Shown: positions 25,436 through 34,075 of the stretch, in pieces
Position numbering within the stretch: the stretch's first letter is position 1
Layout of the letters: every line of letters starts with the position of its first letter
Assembly (NCBI GenBank): GCA_009728235.1
Contig: WNZI01000004.1
Coordinates: 98,220 to 162,219 of the forward strand
Direction: 5' to 3'
DNA length: 64,000 nucleotides
DNA from: Vibrio cholerae
GTDB lineage: Bacteria; Actinomycetota; Actinomycetes; Actinomycetales; Micrococcaceae
Notes under the pieces: model-generated
What the model was told of the DNA's origin: nothing
The model's database searches: none
What the model saw: only the letters and a program-made list of their open reading frames with translations
Translations under genes and position numbers: made by a program

Positions 25436-26353
25436 ATGGCCACCGCGACACCCATGAGAAACCCGGCGACGGCGACGACGCCGGGATCCGGGAACGACGC
25501 CGACAGGATCCGCGCCCGTGCGAACCGCAAACGGGTGAGGAGCCTCGTCAAGCACGCCGGACTGATCGCGCTCTCACTCGTGATGGTGTATCCGCTGCTG
25601 TGGCTCCTCCTGAGCTCCTTCCGACCGACCGAACTGATCTTCCGCGACCAGGGACTCGTCTTCACGAACATCAGCCTCGACAACTATGTGGAGGGGTGGA
25701 ACGCGCAGAGATACGCATTCGGGCACTTCCTGAAGAACTCGGGCCTTCTGGTGCTCGGCTCCATCCTGGGCAACCTCATCTCCTGCTCGCTCGCCGCCTA
25801 CGCCTTCGCGCGGCTCCGCTTCCGCGGGCGCACCATCTTCTTCGCCGCCATGCTGGCCACCATCATGCTGCCCGTGCACGTGATCATCGTGCCGCAGTAC
25901 GTGATCTTCTCCCAGCTCGGTCTGGTGAACACCTTCGTCCCTCTGATCCTGCCCAAGTTCCTCGCGACGGACGCCTTCTTCGTCTTCCTGATGGTGCAGT
26001 TCATCCGCGGCATACCCAAGGAACTCGACGAGGCGGCGAGGATCGACGGCGCCGGGCACATCAGGATCTTCTTCCAGATCATCCTGCCGCTCATGGTGCC
26101 GGCGCTCGCGACCACCGCCATCTTCACGTTCATCTGGACCTGGAGCGACTTCTTCGGCCAGCTGATCTACCTGACGAAACAGGAGAACTGGACGGTCTCC
26201 CTCGCCCTCCGAGGGTTCCTCGACTCGTCCTCGAGCTCGAACTTCGGAGGGATGTTCGCCATGTCCGTGCTCTCCCTCCTGCCCCTGTTCATCGCGTTCC
26301 TGGTGGGCCAGCGGTACCTCATCAAGGGCATCGCAACCACCGGTATCAAGTAG
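25436..26353 (+). CDS. Sugar ABC transporter permease (MalG type)
   Basis: The second permease of the CUT1 importer, 305 aa with six membrane segments. LIALSLVMVYPLLWLLLSSFRPTELIF opens the membrane part after an unusually long, Ala/Thr-rich N-terminal tail of about 45 residues. The EAA loop reads ELDEAARIDGAGHIRIFFQIILPLMVP. A later membrane segment, LLPLFIAFLVGQRYLIKGIATTGIK, ends the protein as in MalG homologues. It follows the MalF-type gene by 58 bases. Confidence 0.9.
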   Translation: MATATPMRNPATATTPGSGNDADRIRARANRKRVRSLVKHAGLIALSLVMVYPLLWLLLSSFRPTELIFRDQGLVFTNISLDNYVEGWNAQRYAFGHFLKNSGLLVLGSILGNLISCSLAAYAFARLRFRGRTIFFAAMLATIMLPVHVIIVPQYVIFSQLGLVNTFVPLILPKFLATDAFFVFLMVQFIRGIPKELDEAARIDGAGHIRIFFQIILPLMVPALATTAIFTFIWTWSDFFGQLIYLTKQENWTVSLALRGFLDSSSSSNFGGMFAMSVLSLLPLFIAFLVGQRYLIKGIATTGIK

Positions 26354-26371
26354 AAAGCGGCCACAGCTTCC

Positions 26372-27726
26372 ATGTCATCCAGGTACAAGTACGCACTTGT
26401 CGGCACAGGTTCACGGGCCCAGATGTATGTCGACGCCATTGCAGGGCCCCACGCCGCGTCTGCCCGGCTGGTCGCGTGGTCGGACAGCAACGAGGGGAGG
26501 CTCGACTACTACGACCAGCATCTGCAGGATCTCGGCCACACCGACCTGCCTCGCCGGTTCCGTCCGGCCGACCTCTCCTCCGCTGTACGGGAGTACGACG
26601 TCGACCGGGTCATCATCACCACACCGGACCATACGCACGCTGCCCTGATCGTCCTCGCACTCGATGCGGGAGCCGATGTCATCGTCGAGAAGCCGCTGAC
26701 CATCTCGGCGGAGGGCGTCAGAGCCATCGCCGATGCCGTCGACCGCACGGGCCGGAGCGTCACGACGACGTTCAACTACCGGTACTCGCCGCGGAACACG
26801 GCGCTGCGGCAGCTCATCGCCGACGGCACGATCGGCGACATCACCAGCGTGCACTTCGAGTGGGTGCTCGACACCGCACACGGGGCGGACTACTTCCGCC
26901 GCTGGCACAGGATCAAGGAGAACTCCGGCGGGCTCCTGATCCACAAGGCATCCCATCACTTCGACCTGGTGAACTGGTGGCTGGACGACACCCCGACCAG
27001 GGTCTTCGCCAGCGGGGGCCTCCGGTTCTACGGTGCGGCGAATGCAGAGCGCAGGGGAGTGGGCGAGCGTCCGGAGCGAGGCAGTACCGACTCGGCCCTG
27101 AAAGACGCGTTCAGCCTCGACCTGCGTCAGGATGCCGTGCTGAAGGCGCTCTACCTCGACCAGGAGCACCACGACGGCTACCGCCGTGACCAGGACGTCT
27201 TCGACCAGGGCATCACCATCGAGGACAACCTCTCGCTGGTCGTGGACTACGCCTCGGGCGCGAGCATGTCCTACTCCCTCAACGCCCACTCGCCGTGGGA
27301 GGGGTACACCGTCTCGGTGAACGGTACGAGGGGGCGGGCGGAGCTCACCGTGGTCGAGCGCGGAGCGGTGCTGCTCGACGCCCAGGGCGCCGTGCTGGTG
27401 GACCCCAGCGCGAGGCCCGACGGCGTGACGGAGGACGCCGGGCGGCCGGTGGGGGAGCACCTCGTCGTGCAGCAGCACTTCTCGCCGGCTCGCCGGGTCC
27501 CCATACCCGAGGCCGAGGCGGACATGGCGGAGGCGACGCCAAGCTCCTGCACGACCTCTTCGTCGGTGCCTCCGAGGATCCACTCCGGCACGCGGCGAGC
27601 TGGCGGGACGGCGTCCGGGCCGTCTCGGTGGGGCTCGCCGGCAACCGATCGCTGGAGACCGGACAAGCCGTGCAGGTGGCCGACCTCGGGTTGACCGACC
27701 CGTCTCGCGCGGGGGTAGCCCGTTGA
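26372..27726 (+). CDS. Gfo/Idh/MocA family oxidoreductase, one frameshift
   Basis: An NAD(P)-dependent sugar oxidoreductase-like protein. The Rossmann motif is KYALVGTGSRAQMYVDAI, followed by DRVIITTPDHTHAALI, VEKPLTISAEGVRAI, TTFNYRYSP and LIHKASHHFDLVNWWL, which carry the usual catalytic Lys (EKP) and His. The frame starting at ATG 26372 breaks near 27533: the C-terminus continues in the next frame (DAKLLHDLFVGASEDPL...) to a TGA at 27726, and one added base (GGAGG to GGAGGG) restores a protein of about 451 aa. As read, the unbroken frame ends at 27694 with an atypical tail. The restored stop overlaps the TTG start of the next gene (TTGA), as expected for a tight operon. Confidence 0.8.
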
Positions 27727-28667
27727 GCCGCTATGTGGTGACCGGGGGATCCGGCAGGCTCGGAGCAAGCGTCCTGAGGGCGCTGGTCGATGCGGGCCAC
27801 GACGTCGTGAGCGTCGATCGCGTTCTGGTGGACGGACTCCCTGCCCGTCAGATCGCGCACGACCTGAGCGACACCGAGGCGACACGTGAGCTCTTCCGGG
27901 AACTCCGACCGCACGGCGTGGTGCATCTCGCTGCGATCTCCGTGCCGTTCAGCGCTCCCGATCCAATCATCTTCGCGACCAACACCGGGCTCGCGTACAG
28001 CGTCATCGAGGCGACGGTGGCTTCCGGGGCCGGTCAACTGCTCATAGCGAGCAGCCCCACGGTCATCGGTTACGGTTCCCCCCAGGGCTGGGCTCCTCGA
28101 TACCTGCCGCTGGACGAGGAGCACCCGATCGAACCCTGGAACGGTTATGCGGCGTCGAAGCAGGCGGTCGAGAACCTCGTCGCCATGGCGGCGAGGGCCC
28201 ACGGCCGAACCGTCGACTTCGGTCTGTTCCGGCCGTGCTTCGTCATAGCGCCGGAAGAATGGGAGGGAGCTCCGACGCAGCAGGGGCACACGGTGCGCGA
28301 GCGCCTGGAGGACCCGGCCCTGTCCGCCGTCGCGCTGTTCAACTATGTCGACGCACGTGACGCCGGGGATTTCGTGGTCGCGTGGTCCGAGCGGTCCCAC
28401 AGCGTCCCCAACGGGAGCTGCTTCTTCGTGGGGGCACCCGATGCGCTCGCGCTCGGTCCCATGGACAGGCTGCTGCCCGAACACGTCCCGAACATCGGTG
28501 ACCTCGCCACCGGATTGACGGGCACGCGCCCCGCCTTCAGCTCGGACCGGGCCGAGCAGATGCTCGGCTGGCGGGCACGCCGAACCTGGCGCAGCGAGCT
28601 ATCACCCTCCACGCTCGAAGCCCTCGCGGCTGCCGACCCGACGAAGAACGGTGCCTCCCTTGCCTGA
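27723..28667 (+). CDS. NAD-dependent epimerase/dehydratase, uronate dehydrogenase-like
   Basis: A 314-aa extended short-chain dehydrogenase. The NAD site is VTGGSGRLGASVL, then AHDLSD, VVHLAAISVP, the active-site Ser region ASSPTVIGYG and the catalytic YAASK motif. The place in the operon, directly before 5-dehydro-4-deoxyglucarate dehydratase and an aldarate-dehydratase-like enolase, suggests oxidation of a hexuronate to the aldarolactone as in Udh enzymes. It is longer than known Udh (about 265 aa), so an epimerase role on the incoming sugar cannot be excluded. The start is a TTG overlapping the preceding gene's restored stop by four bases. Confidence 0.72.
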   Translation: MSRYVVTGGSGRLGASVLRALVDAGHDVVSVDRVLVDGLPARQIAHDLSDTEATRELFRELRPHGVVHLAAISVPFSAPDPIIFATNTGLAYSVIEATVASGAGQLLIASSPTVIGYGSPQGWAPRYLPLDEEHPIEPWNGYAASKQAVENLVAMAARAHGRTVDFGLFRPCFVIAPEEWEGAPTQQGHTVRERLEDPALSAVALFNYVDARDAGDFVVAWSERSHSVPNGSCFFVGAPDALALGPMDRLLPEHVPNIGDLATGLTGTRPAFSSDRAEQMLGWRARRTWRSELSPSTLEALAAADPTKNGASLA

Positions 28668-29574
28668 CCTGACAGATCTCCGGGGAGTGCTGTTCTTCCC
28701 GGTCACGCCGTTCGACCACCGGGACCGCGTGGACACCGACCTTCTCGCCGAACACGTGGGCACCCGGTTGGAGCACGATCCCGCCGGCGTCTTCCCGGCG
28801 TGTGGCACAGGTGAATACCATGCCCTGACCGTCGCGGAGTACCGGGACGTACTGGACACCACCGTGCAGGCCTGCGGCGCACGCGTTCCCGTGGTCGGCG
28901 GCACGGGAGGGCCTCTCGGTCACGCCCGGCAGATCGCGGTCGAAGCCGAACGCGCGGGTGCGGACGCCCTGCTGGTCCTGCCGCCCTACCTCGTCGGTGC
29001 GCCTCAGGCCGGCCTGGTGGCGTACGTGGAGGCCATCGCGGCCGTGACCGACCTGCCACTGATCGTGTATCACCGTGCCAACGCCGCCCTGACACCGGCG
29101 ACCGTGGAGATCCTCCTCGGCAACCCCAGCGTCATCGGCTTCAAGGACGGCGTCGGGGACATCGCACTGGCGCAGCAGTTCGTCCTCGCTGCGGGCCGCT
29201 CGGGCAGGGAGGACGTCCTGTTCTTCAACGGTCTGCTGACCGCCGAACTGAGCCAGGCCGCTTACCGGGCGATAGGGGTCCCGCACTATTCGTCGGCCGT
29301 CTTCGCGATGGCACCGGCTGTGGCCAACGCCTTCTACGCCGCCTACACGGACAACGACGACGAGCGCCAGCGCACCCTGCTGAGCGAGTTCTATGCGCCC
29401 CTGGTCCAGTTGAGGGATGAGGTACCCGGTTTCGCGGTTTCCCTGGTCAAGGCGGGCGTGCGCCTGGCCGGCCTTCCCGTCGGAAGCGTCAGGGCACCAC
29501 TCACCGACCCGGACCAGGAGCAGCTGAAGCGGTTGCGGCAACTGATCGACCGGGGGCAGGAACTGGTCTCATGA
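28651..29574 (+). CDS. kdgD: 5-dehydro-4-deoxyglucarate dehydratase
   Basis: A 307-aa (beta/alpha)8 aldolase-fold enzyme of the DapA superfamily, which dehydrates and decarboxylates 5-dehydro-4-deoxy-D-glucarate to 2,5-dioxopentanoate. Diagnostic pieces are GVLFFPVTPFD at the start, ACGTGEYHALT, LPPYLVGAPQAGLVAYVEAI, the catalytic Tyr in VYHRANA, the Schiff-base Lys in GFKDGVGDIALAQ, and FFNGLLTAELSQAAYRAIGVPHYSSAVF. These distinguish it well from plain DapA. GTG 28651 overlaps the previous gene by 17 bases; a TTG at 28660 is an alternative. The next gene overlaps by ATGA. Confidence 0.9.
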   Translation: MPPLPDLTDLRGVLFFPVTPFDHRDRVDTDLLAEHVGTRLEHDPAGVFPACGTGEYHALTVAEYRDVLDTTVQACGARVPVVGGTGGPLGHARQIAVEAERAGADALLVLPPYLVGAPQAGLVAYVEAIAAVTDLPLIVYHRANAALTPATVEILLGNPSVIGFKDGVGDIALAQQFVLAAGRSGREDVLFFNGLLTAELSQAAYRAIGVPHYSSAVFAMAPAVANAFYAAYTDNDDERQRTLLSEFYAPLVQLRDEVPGFAVSLVKAGVRLAGLPVGSVRAPLTDPDQEQLKRLRQLIDRGQELVS

Positions 29575-30635
29575 CGGGCTCATCGATCGAGGCGGTTCGG
29601 ACGCGACTCATCCGCGTACCCCTCAAGCGACCGTGGGCGGCCGATGTGCTCGACGTCGGCATCATCGAGGTGGTCGTGACGACGGCGGACGGGTCCGTCG
29701 GCAAGGGATTCTCCTGGACCCCGACCATCGGCGCGCACGCAGTGCAGGCCTTCCTCGAGCACGACATCATTCCTTTCGTCGTCGGCACACCGCCCCGCTC
29801 GGAGCTCTGGCAACAGGTGTGGGAAAGGGTGCACGAAGCAGGATCAGGCGGGATCTCGACCATCGCCCTCGCGGGGCTGGACCTGGCGCTGTGGGATCTC
29901 TCGTGCCGTCGCCAGGACAGCTCGCTGACCGAGGTACTCGGTCGGAAGCACGACTCGCAGCCCACCTACGGCAGCGGCGTCAACCTCCACTACTCGGCCC
30001 TGGAGCTCCAGCAGCAGGTCGAGCGCTGGCTCGCCTCGGGCCATGGAGCGGTCAAGATCAAGGTGGGCAGGCCGGATCTCTCGGAGGACGTCGACCGGGT
30101 GAGCATGGTCCGGGACGTGATCGGCCCGCACGTCCAGCTGATGGTCGACGCGAACCAGCGATGGGACCTCGGCCAGGCGGTGGCCGCCGCCCAAGCACTC
30201 AGCCCTTTCGGCCTGCGCTGGATCGAGGAGCCGCTCCGTGCCGATGACACCCACGGTCATGCCGCCCTCCGGAGGGAGACCGGCGTTCCAGTCGCGCTCG
30301 GCGAGAACGCCCACACCATCCACCGGTTCCGTGATCTGCTCGAAGCGGGTGCCTGCGACATCGTGCAACCCAACGTGATCCGGGTGGGGGGCATCACGCC
30401 CTTCCTCAGGATCGCGGACCTCGCACGGGGCTACGGCGTCGAGCTCGCTCCGCACCTGCTTCCCGAACTCTCGGGACAGCTGGCACTCGCCCTTCCCGAG
30501 ACGACGTGGGTTGAGGACGTGGAGGACGCGGGATTCGAGGAACTCGGCGCGCTGACCGGTCCTACCGGAATGACGATCAGCCATGGACGCATCCGCGGGG
30601 GACAGCGTCCGGGGCTCGGTCTCGACTTTGCCTGA
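29571..30635 (+). CDS. Enolase-superfamily (mandelate racemase type) sugar-acid dehydratase
   Basis: A 354-aa MR/MLE-family enzyme. The capping domain (IEAVRTRLIRVPLKRPW, FSWTPTIGAHAVQAFL) is followed by the barrel with the KxK catalytic motif in VKIKVGRPDL. The three metal acids are in LMVDANQRWD, WIEEPLRADD and ALGENAHTIHRF, and the His base is in LAPHLLPELSGQLA. This pattern fits galactarate/talarate or glucarate-type acid-sugar dehydratases. The neighbours consume 5-dehydro-4-deoxyglucarate, so the likely reaction is aldarate to that compound. The substrate epimer cannot be fixed from sequence. It overlaps kdgD by four bases. Confidence 0.82.
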   Translation: MTGSSIEAVRTRLIRVPLKRPWAADVLDVGIIEVVVTTADGSVGKGFSWTPTIGAHAVQAFLEHDIIPFVVGTPPRSELWQQVWERVHEAGSGGISTIALAGLDLALWDLSCRRQDSSLTEVLGRKHDSQPTYGSGVNLHYSALELQQQVERWLASGHGAVKIKVGRPDLSEDVDRVSMVRDVIGPHVQLMVDANQRWDLGQAVAAAQALSPFGLRWIEEPLRADDTHGHAALRRETGVPVALGENAHTIHRFRDLLEAGACDIVQPNVIRVGGITPFLRIADLARGYGVELAPHLLPELSGQLALALPETTWVEDVEDAGFEELGALTGPTGMTISHGRIRGGQRPGLGLDFA

Positions 30636-30659
30636 CCTGAACGACGACGGAGGATGACG

Positions 30660-32105
30660 ATGAACGACACCATGACCACGAGCACCCAGGACGTCGACGG
30701 TATCGCCCGTCGCGCCCGCGAAGCATTCACTCTCGCGGCGCGCACCCCGGCGGAGCAGCGGGAAGAGTGGCTGATCGCTGTCGCCGACGCCCTCGATGCA
30801 GCCACCGCGGAGCTCGTCCAGGTGGCCGTCGAGGAGACGCACCTTCCGGAACCGCGCCTGGTCGGCGAGGTTGCACGGACGACTGGGCAGCTGCGTCTTT
30901 TCGCGCGGGTCGTCAGGGAGGGCTCCTACCTCGAAGCAACCATCGATCATGCGGCGCCTCCCCAGCCGGACCTTCGACGCATGCTGCGGCCGATCGGCCC
31001 CGTGGCCGTCTTCGCGGCGTCCAACTTCCCGTTCGCCTTCTCGGTGGCAGGAGGTGACACGGCCTCCGCGCTCGCAGTCGGTTGCCCCGTCGTCGTCAAA
31101 GCCCACCCCGCACACGCGCGCCTCTCACGGCGGACGGCAGCGATCGTGGGGGAGGCTCTCCGATCGGTCGGTGCCCCGGACGGACTCTTCGCCCTGATCG
31201 AGGGGTACGACGCCGGTGTCGAGCTGGTGCAGCACCCGGATGTCGCCGCCGTCGCCTTCACCGGTTCGGTGGCGGGCGGGCGCGCCCTCGCCGACCTGGT
31301 CTCCGCGAGGGAGGTGCCGATCCCGTTCTTCGGTGAGCTCGGCAGCATCAATCCGGTCATCGTGAGCGCGGCGGCGGATGCCGCCAGAGGCGCCGACCTC
31401 GCGGAGGGACTCGTCGGTTCCTTCACACTCGGAACCGGACAGTTCTGCACGAAGCCCGGAATCGTCTTCGTCCCGCAACGGGCGGCACTGGAGGAAGCAC
31501 TGCCTCCGCTGGTCGGAGGGCCCACCAGCAGGATGCTCTCGGAATCCATCGCTTCGGGTTTCGAGGACGGGCTTTCCCGGTTGCTCTCGGTGGCAGGCGT
31601 CGATCGCATCGCCGGTTCCACCGCGGCGGACGCCGAAGGGGCCGCGCCCGTCGTCCTGGCCACCGACGTCGACACCCTGGTCCGTCACCCTCGGGAACTG
31701 CTCGCGGAAGTCTTCGGGCCGGTGACGCTGCTGGTGCGCTACGGCAGCGACGAGGAGCTCGACGTCGCCCTCGGCCAGCTGGAAGGAAGCCTCACCGCGA
31801 CAGTGCACGCCGAACCCGGCGAGGATGTCACCTCGCTCGTCCACCGGCTGGAGGTACTCGCCGGCAGGGTCCTGTTCGATGGCTGGCCCACAGGTGTCGC
31901 TGTTGCCTGGTCCCAGCACCATGGCGGGCCGTGGCCCTCCACGAATACCCAGTTCACGTCCGTGGGGGCGACGGCGGTGCGGCGTTTCCTGCGTCCGGTC
32001 GCCTACCAGGACGCTCCGGAGCGGGTGCTGCCCGACGCCCTCAAGGAGTCGAACCCGCTGCGCATTCCGCGCCGCATCGACGGGGTCCTCGAACTCGGAC
32101 GCTGA
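30660..32105 (+). CDS. 2,5-dioxovalerate (2-oxoglutarate semialdehyde) dehydrogenase
   Basis: A 481-aa NAD(P)-dependent aldehyde dehydrogenase that would oxidise 2,5-dioxopentanoate to 2-oxoglutarate, the last step of the pathway. Features match the KGSADH subgroup: GPVAVFAASNFPFAFSVAGGDTASAL, VVKAHPAHARLS, AFTGSVAGGRAL, the Glu in FGELGSINPVIV and the catalytic Cys in TLGTGQFCTKPG. The C-terminus AVAWSQHHGGPWPSTN is also typical. ATG 30660 is chosen over the ATG at 30654 because GGAGG then sits at a normal six-base distance. It is the last gene of the operon; carbon leaves the pathway into the TCA cycle. Confidence 0.9.
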   Translation: MNDTMTTSTQDVDGIARRAREAFTLAARTPAEQREEWLIAVADALDAATAELVQVAVEETHLPEPRLVGEVARTTGQLRLFARVVREGSYLEATIDHAAPPQPDLRRMLRPIGPVAVFAASNFPFAFSVAGGDTASALAVGCPVVVKAHPAHARLSRRTAAIVGEALRSVGAPDGLFALIEGYDAGVELVQHPDVAAVAFTGSVAGGRALADLVSAREVPIPFFGELGSINPVIVSAAADAARGADLAEGLVGSFTLGTGQFCTKPGIVFVPQRAALEEALPPLVGGPTSRMLSESIASGFEDGLSRLLSVAGVDRIAGSTAADAEGAAPVVLATDVDTLVRHPRELLAEVFGPVTLLVRYGSDEELDVALGQLEGSLTATVHAEPGEDVTSLVHRLEVLAGRVLFDGWPTGVAVAWSQHHGGPWPSTNTQFTSVGATAVRRFLRPVAYQDAPERVLPDALKESNPLRIPRRIDGVLELGR

Positions 32106-32154
32106 CCGGGACCGGTGCGCGTGCCGAGGAGTCGGCGAGGCGGAGCTCGATACG

Positions 32155-32670
32155 CTACCCGGTCGCGCTGCCCCGGCGGTCACCCTGCGGTGGCCGCCAT
32201 CCCTCCTGCGTCCTCACGGCCTGTTGGATGCGGACCATGATCTCGCGCAACTGGCGTTTCTGAGCGGCCGTCAGAGGGTCGAGGACCAGCGTTCTGACGG
32301 TGTCGACGTGGTCGGGGCTTGCTGCCGTGAGAACTGCACGTCCTGCCGCGGTCAGGGTCGCCCGGGTGGCGCGCCCGTCCAGGGGGTCCTGGGATCGTTC
32401 GATCCAGCCACGACCCTGCAGTCGTGACACCGCCCGGGACAGCCGGGACAGCGAACTGTTGGCGAACCCGGCCAGGTCGCTGAGGCGCAGCATGCGCTCC
32501 GGTGCGCCCTCGAGGGCGAACAGGATGCCGTATTCGAAGTGGGTGACGTCGTGGTTGTGCACCAGCGGCGCGTCCAACGCCGGCGGCAGCCATTCCAACA
32601 CCGTCGCGAGTCCTACCCAGGTGTCGAGGTCCTCGCCTGAGAGCGCTGCTGGGGGAGAGGCGTCAGTCAT
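32155..32670 (-). CDS. MarR family transcriptional regulator
   Basis: A 171-aa winged helix regulator. The DNA-binding part is MLRLSDLAGFANSSLSRLSRAVSRLQGRGWIERSQDPLDGRAT, with the wing DPLDGRATRATLT, and the helical dimerisation regions lie at both ends. It is divergent from the SDR gene at 32781, and the space between holds a long inverted repeat overlapping the SDR promoter. It therefore most likely represses the SDR and itself. Its ligand is unknown. Confidence 0.9.
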   Translation of the reverse strand: MTDASPPAALSGEDLDTWVGLATVLEWLPPALDAPLVHNHDVTHFEYGILFALEGAPERMLRLSDLAGFANSSLSRLSRAVSRLQGRGWIERSQDPLDGRATRATLTAAGRAVLTAASPDHVDTVRTLVLDPLTAAQKRQLREIMVRIQQAVRTQEGWRPPQGDRRGSATG

Positions 32671-32714
32671 GGTGCCAGACTACGAGGTTCCTCCGGATCT
32701 CGCCTCACCTTTAC

Positions 32715-32743
32715 TTGACCGGGCAACCAAACGCCTCTAGGGT
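32715..32743 (+). promoter_or_regulatory. Promoter of the SDR gene
   Basis: TTGACC (32715-32720), a 17-base spacer and TAGGGT (32738-32743), interleaved with the MarR-type inverted repeat. Confidence 0.55.
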
Positions 32744-32753
32744 TTGGTTTCCC
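32721..32753. promoter_or_regulatory. MarR-type operator, 33-bp inverted repeat
   Basis: AACCAAAC (32725-32732) and GTTTGGTT (32742-32749) are perfect arms around nine bases, and the outer GGG/CCC extends each arm to 12 bases with one mismatch. The repeat covers the spacer and -10 box of the SDR promoter, so binding should shut it off. Confidence 0.7.
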
Positions 32754-32780
32754 GAGCAAGTAATCCGAGGTGGGGGAAGC

Positions 32781-33638
32781 ATGGACATGCAGCTGGACAC
32801 GAAGCGGGCCTTCGTCAGTGGGTCGACCCAGGGAATCGGCTACTCGATCGCGCGGGCCCTGCTCCGCGAGGGAGTGTCCGTGGTGATCAACGGACGCACC
32901 GAAAGCCGGGTGGAGCATGCGGTGCGGACGTTGCGGGCGGACGTGCCTGGAGCGAGCGTCTCGGGAGTGGCTGCTGATTTCGGTCAGACCGCCGACGTCG
33001 AACGCCTGGTGGGTTCGCTCGGCGAGGTCGACATCCTCGTGAACAACGTGGGACTGTTCGACGTGAGATCCTTCGGGGAGATCCTGGACGACGACTGGTT
33101 GCACTATTTCGAGGTCAACGTCATGAGCGGCGTGCGGCTGTCGCGTGGACTGCTTCCCGCGATGCTGGATACCGGTTGGGGGCGCATCATCTTCATCGGC
33201 AGCGAATCCGGAGTCAACGTCCCTGCGGACATGACCCACTACGGCGTGACCAAGGCCGGACTGATCGCACTGGGTAACGGGCTGGCGAAGCTCACCCGAG
33301 GTACCGGGGTCACGGTCAACACGATTCTGGGCGGCCCGACCTACTCCGAGGGAGTCGCTCGGACCGTCGAGCAGATTGCGGCAAGCCGGCAACTCGCCAC
33401 CGATGACCTCAAGGCGATGATCATCGGAGGCAATCCGACGTCACTCCTGGAGCGATTCATTGAGCCTGACGAGATAGCGGATCTGGCCGTCTTCCTCGCG
33501 AGTCCTCGGTCGGCAGCGACGAACGGCGCTGCGTCCGCGCGGACGGAGGGGTTCTCACAGGAATGCTCTGAATCCGCCGTCGAGGTCGTCGCGAATCGCA
33601 GAGCTGACCAGCCAAACCGAGGCCGACGGGCCCGTTGA
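32781..33638 (+). CDS. Short-chain dehydrogenase/reductase, C-terminus frameshifted
   Basis: A classical SDR. The NAD(P) site is VSGSTQGIGYSIARALL; NNVGLFDVRSF and the catalytic region IIFIGSESGVNVPADMTHYGVTKAGLIAL follow, holding Ser and YxxxK. The normal SDR end AVFLASPRSAATNGAA is seen, but the frame then runs into an unrelated tail to 33638. One added base near 33533 (GCGTCC to GCGGTCC) gives the family-type end VRADGGVLTGML and a stop at 33571, so the true protein is about 263 aa. ATG 32781 has a GAGGTGGGGG sequence upstream. It is controlled by the divergent MarR gene; the substrate is unknown. Confidence 0.8.
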   Translation: MDMQLDTKRAFVSGSTQGIGYSIARALLREGVSVVINGRTESRVEHAVRTLRADVPGASVSGVAADFGQTADVERLVGSLGEVDILVNNVGLFDVRSFGEILDDDWLHYFEVNVMSGVRLSRGLLPAMLDTGWGRIIFIGSESGVNVPADMTHYGVTKAGLIALGNGLAKLTRGTGVTVNTILGGPTYSEGVARTVEQIAASRQLATDDLKAMIIGGNPTSLLERFIEPDEIADLAVFLASPRSAATNGAASARTEGFSQECSESAVEVVANRRADQPNRGRRAR

Positions 33639-34069
33639 GGAACGGCGCAACAGCCCGCTCTCGGCCCTCGACTCAATTAGCCGATAATCTACATTATGTC
33701 AGGTAGTGGTTCGGGAAGGGGTGAAGGGCCCTCACTCGGCGGCCCCAGACGCTCGGAAAGAAATGCCGTCATCAGCCGGCGATGTCGCAGGGCGCTCGAA
33801 ATATTCTCCAGCTCCGGCTATGAACTCGAGCGAGCCGTGTTCAAGTGCTATAGCCTTTCTCGGTCGGACCCCTCATGGCACCCATGGCCGGCTGAGCACG
33901 GATCCCTCCTGCGCCTCGTTGACGAGAATCTTCGGATCTCCTGCTCGTGAGGAAATCTCAGGCAGGAGGAGGGCCGGCCTTCGGACAGTGCTCAGCATTC
34001 AGCACTGCTGGAGAGGCCGTCGTTCGACTGGTCCCTCCCCCGGGCCTACGGCCCTAGTGATAAGGAACG
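33639..34069 (+). other. Region without a convincing gene
   Basis: About 430 bases (500 if the SDR ends at 33571) with lower coding signal. A short frame from ATG 33696 (84 codons) follows AT-rich, -10-like GATAAT (33683-33688), but its translation resembles no family I know and lacks a ribosome-binding site. CGGGCCTACGGCCC near 34041 is a small inverted repeat just ahead of the GAF-ANTAR gene. Confidence 0.3.
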
Positions 34070-34075
34070 ATGTGT

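Noticed and set aside
24436..32105. Weimberg (pentose) oxidative pathway instead of a hexuronate pathway
   Set aside because: KGSADH and an enolase-type dehydratase are shared, but the DapA-like enzyme carries the KdgD signatures and the SDR is of the uronate dehydrogenase-like type, which favours the hexuronate route.
33696..33950. Possible 84-codon gene before the GAF-ANTAR gene
   Set aside because: No ribosome-binding site, no recognisable motif and a composition unlike neighbouring proteins; kept only as a note on the region.
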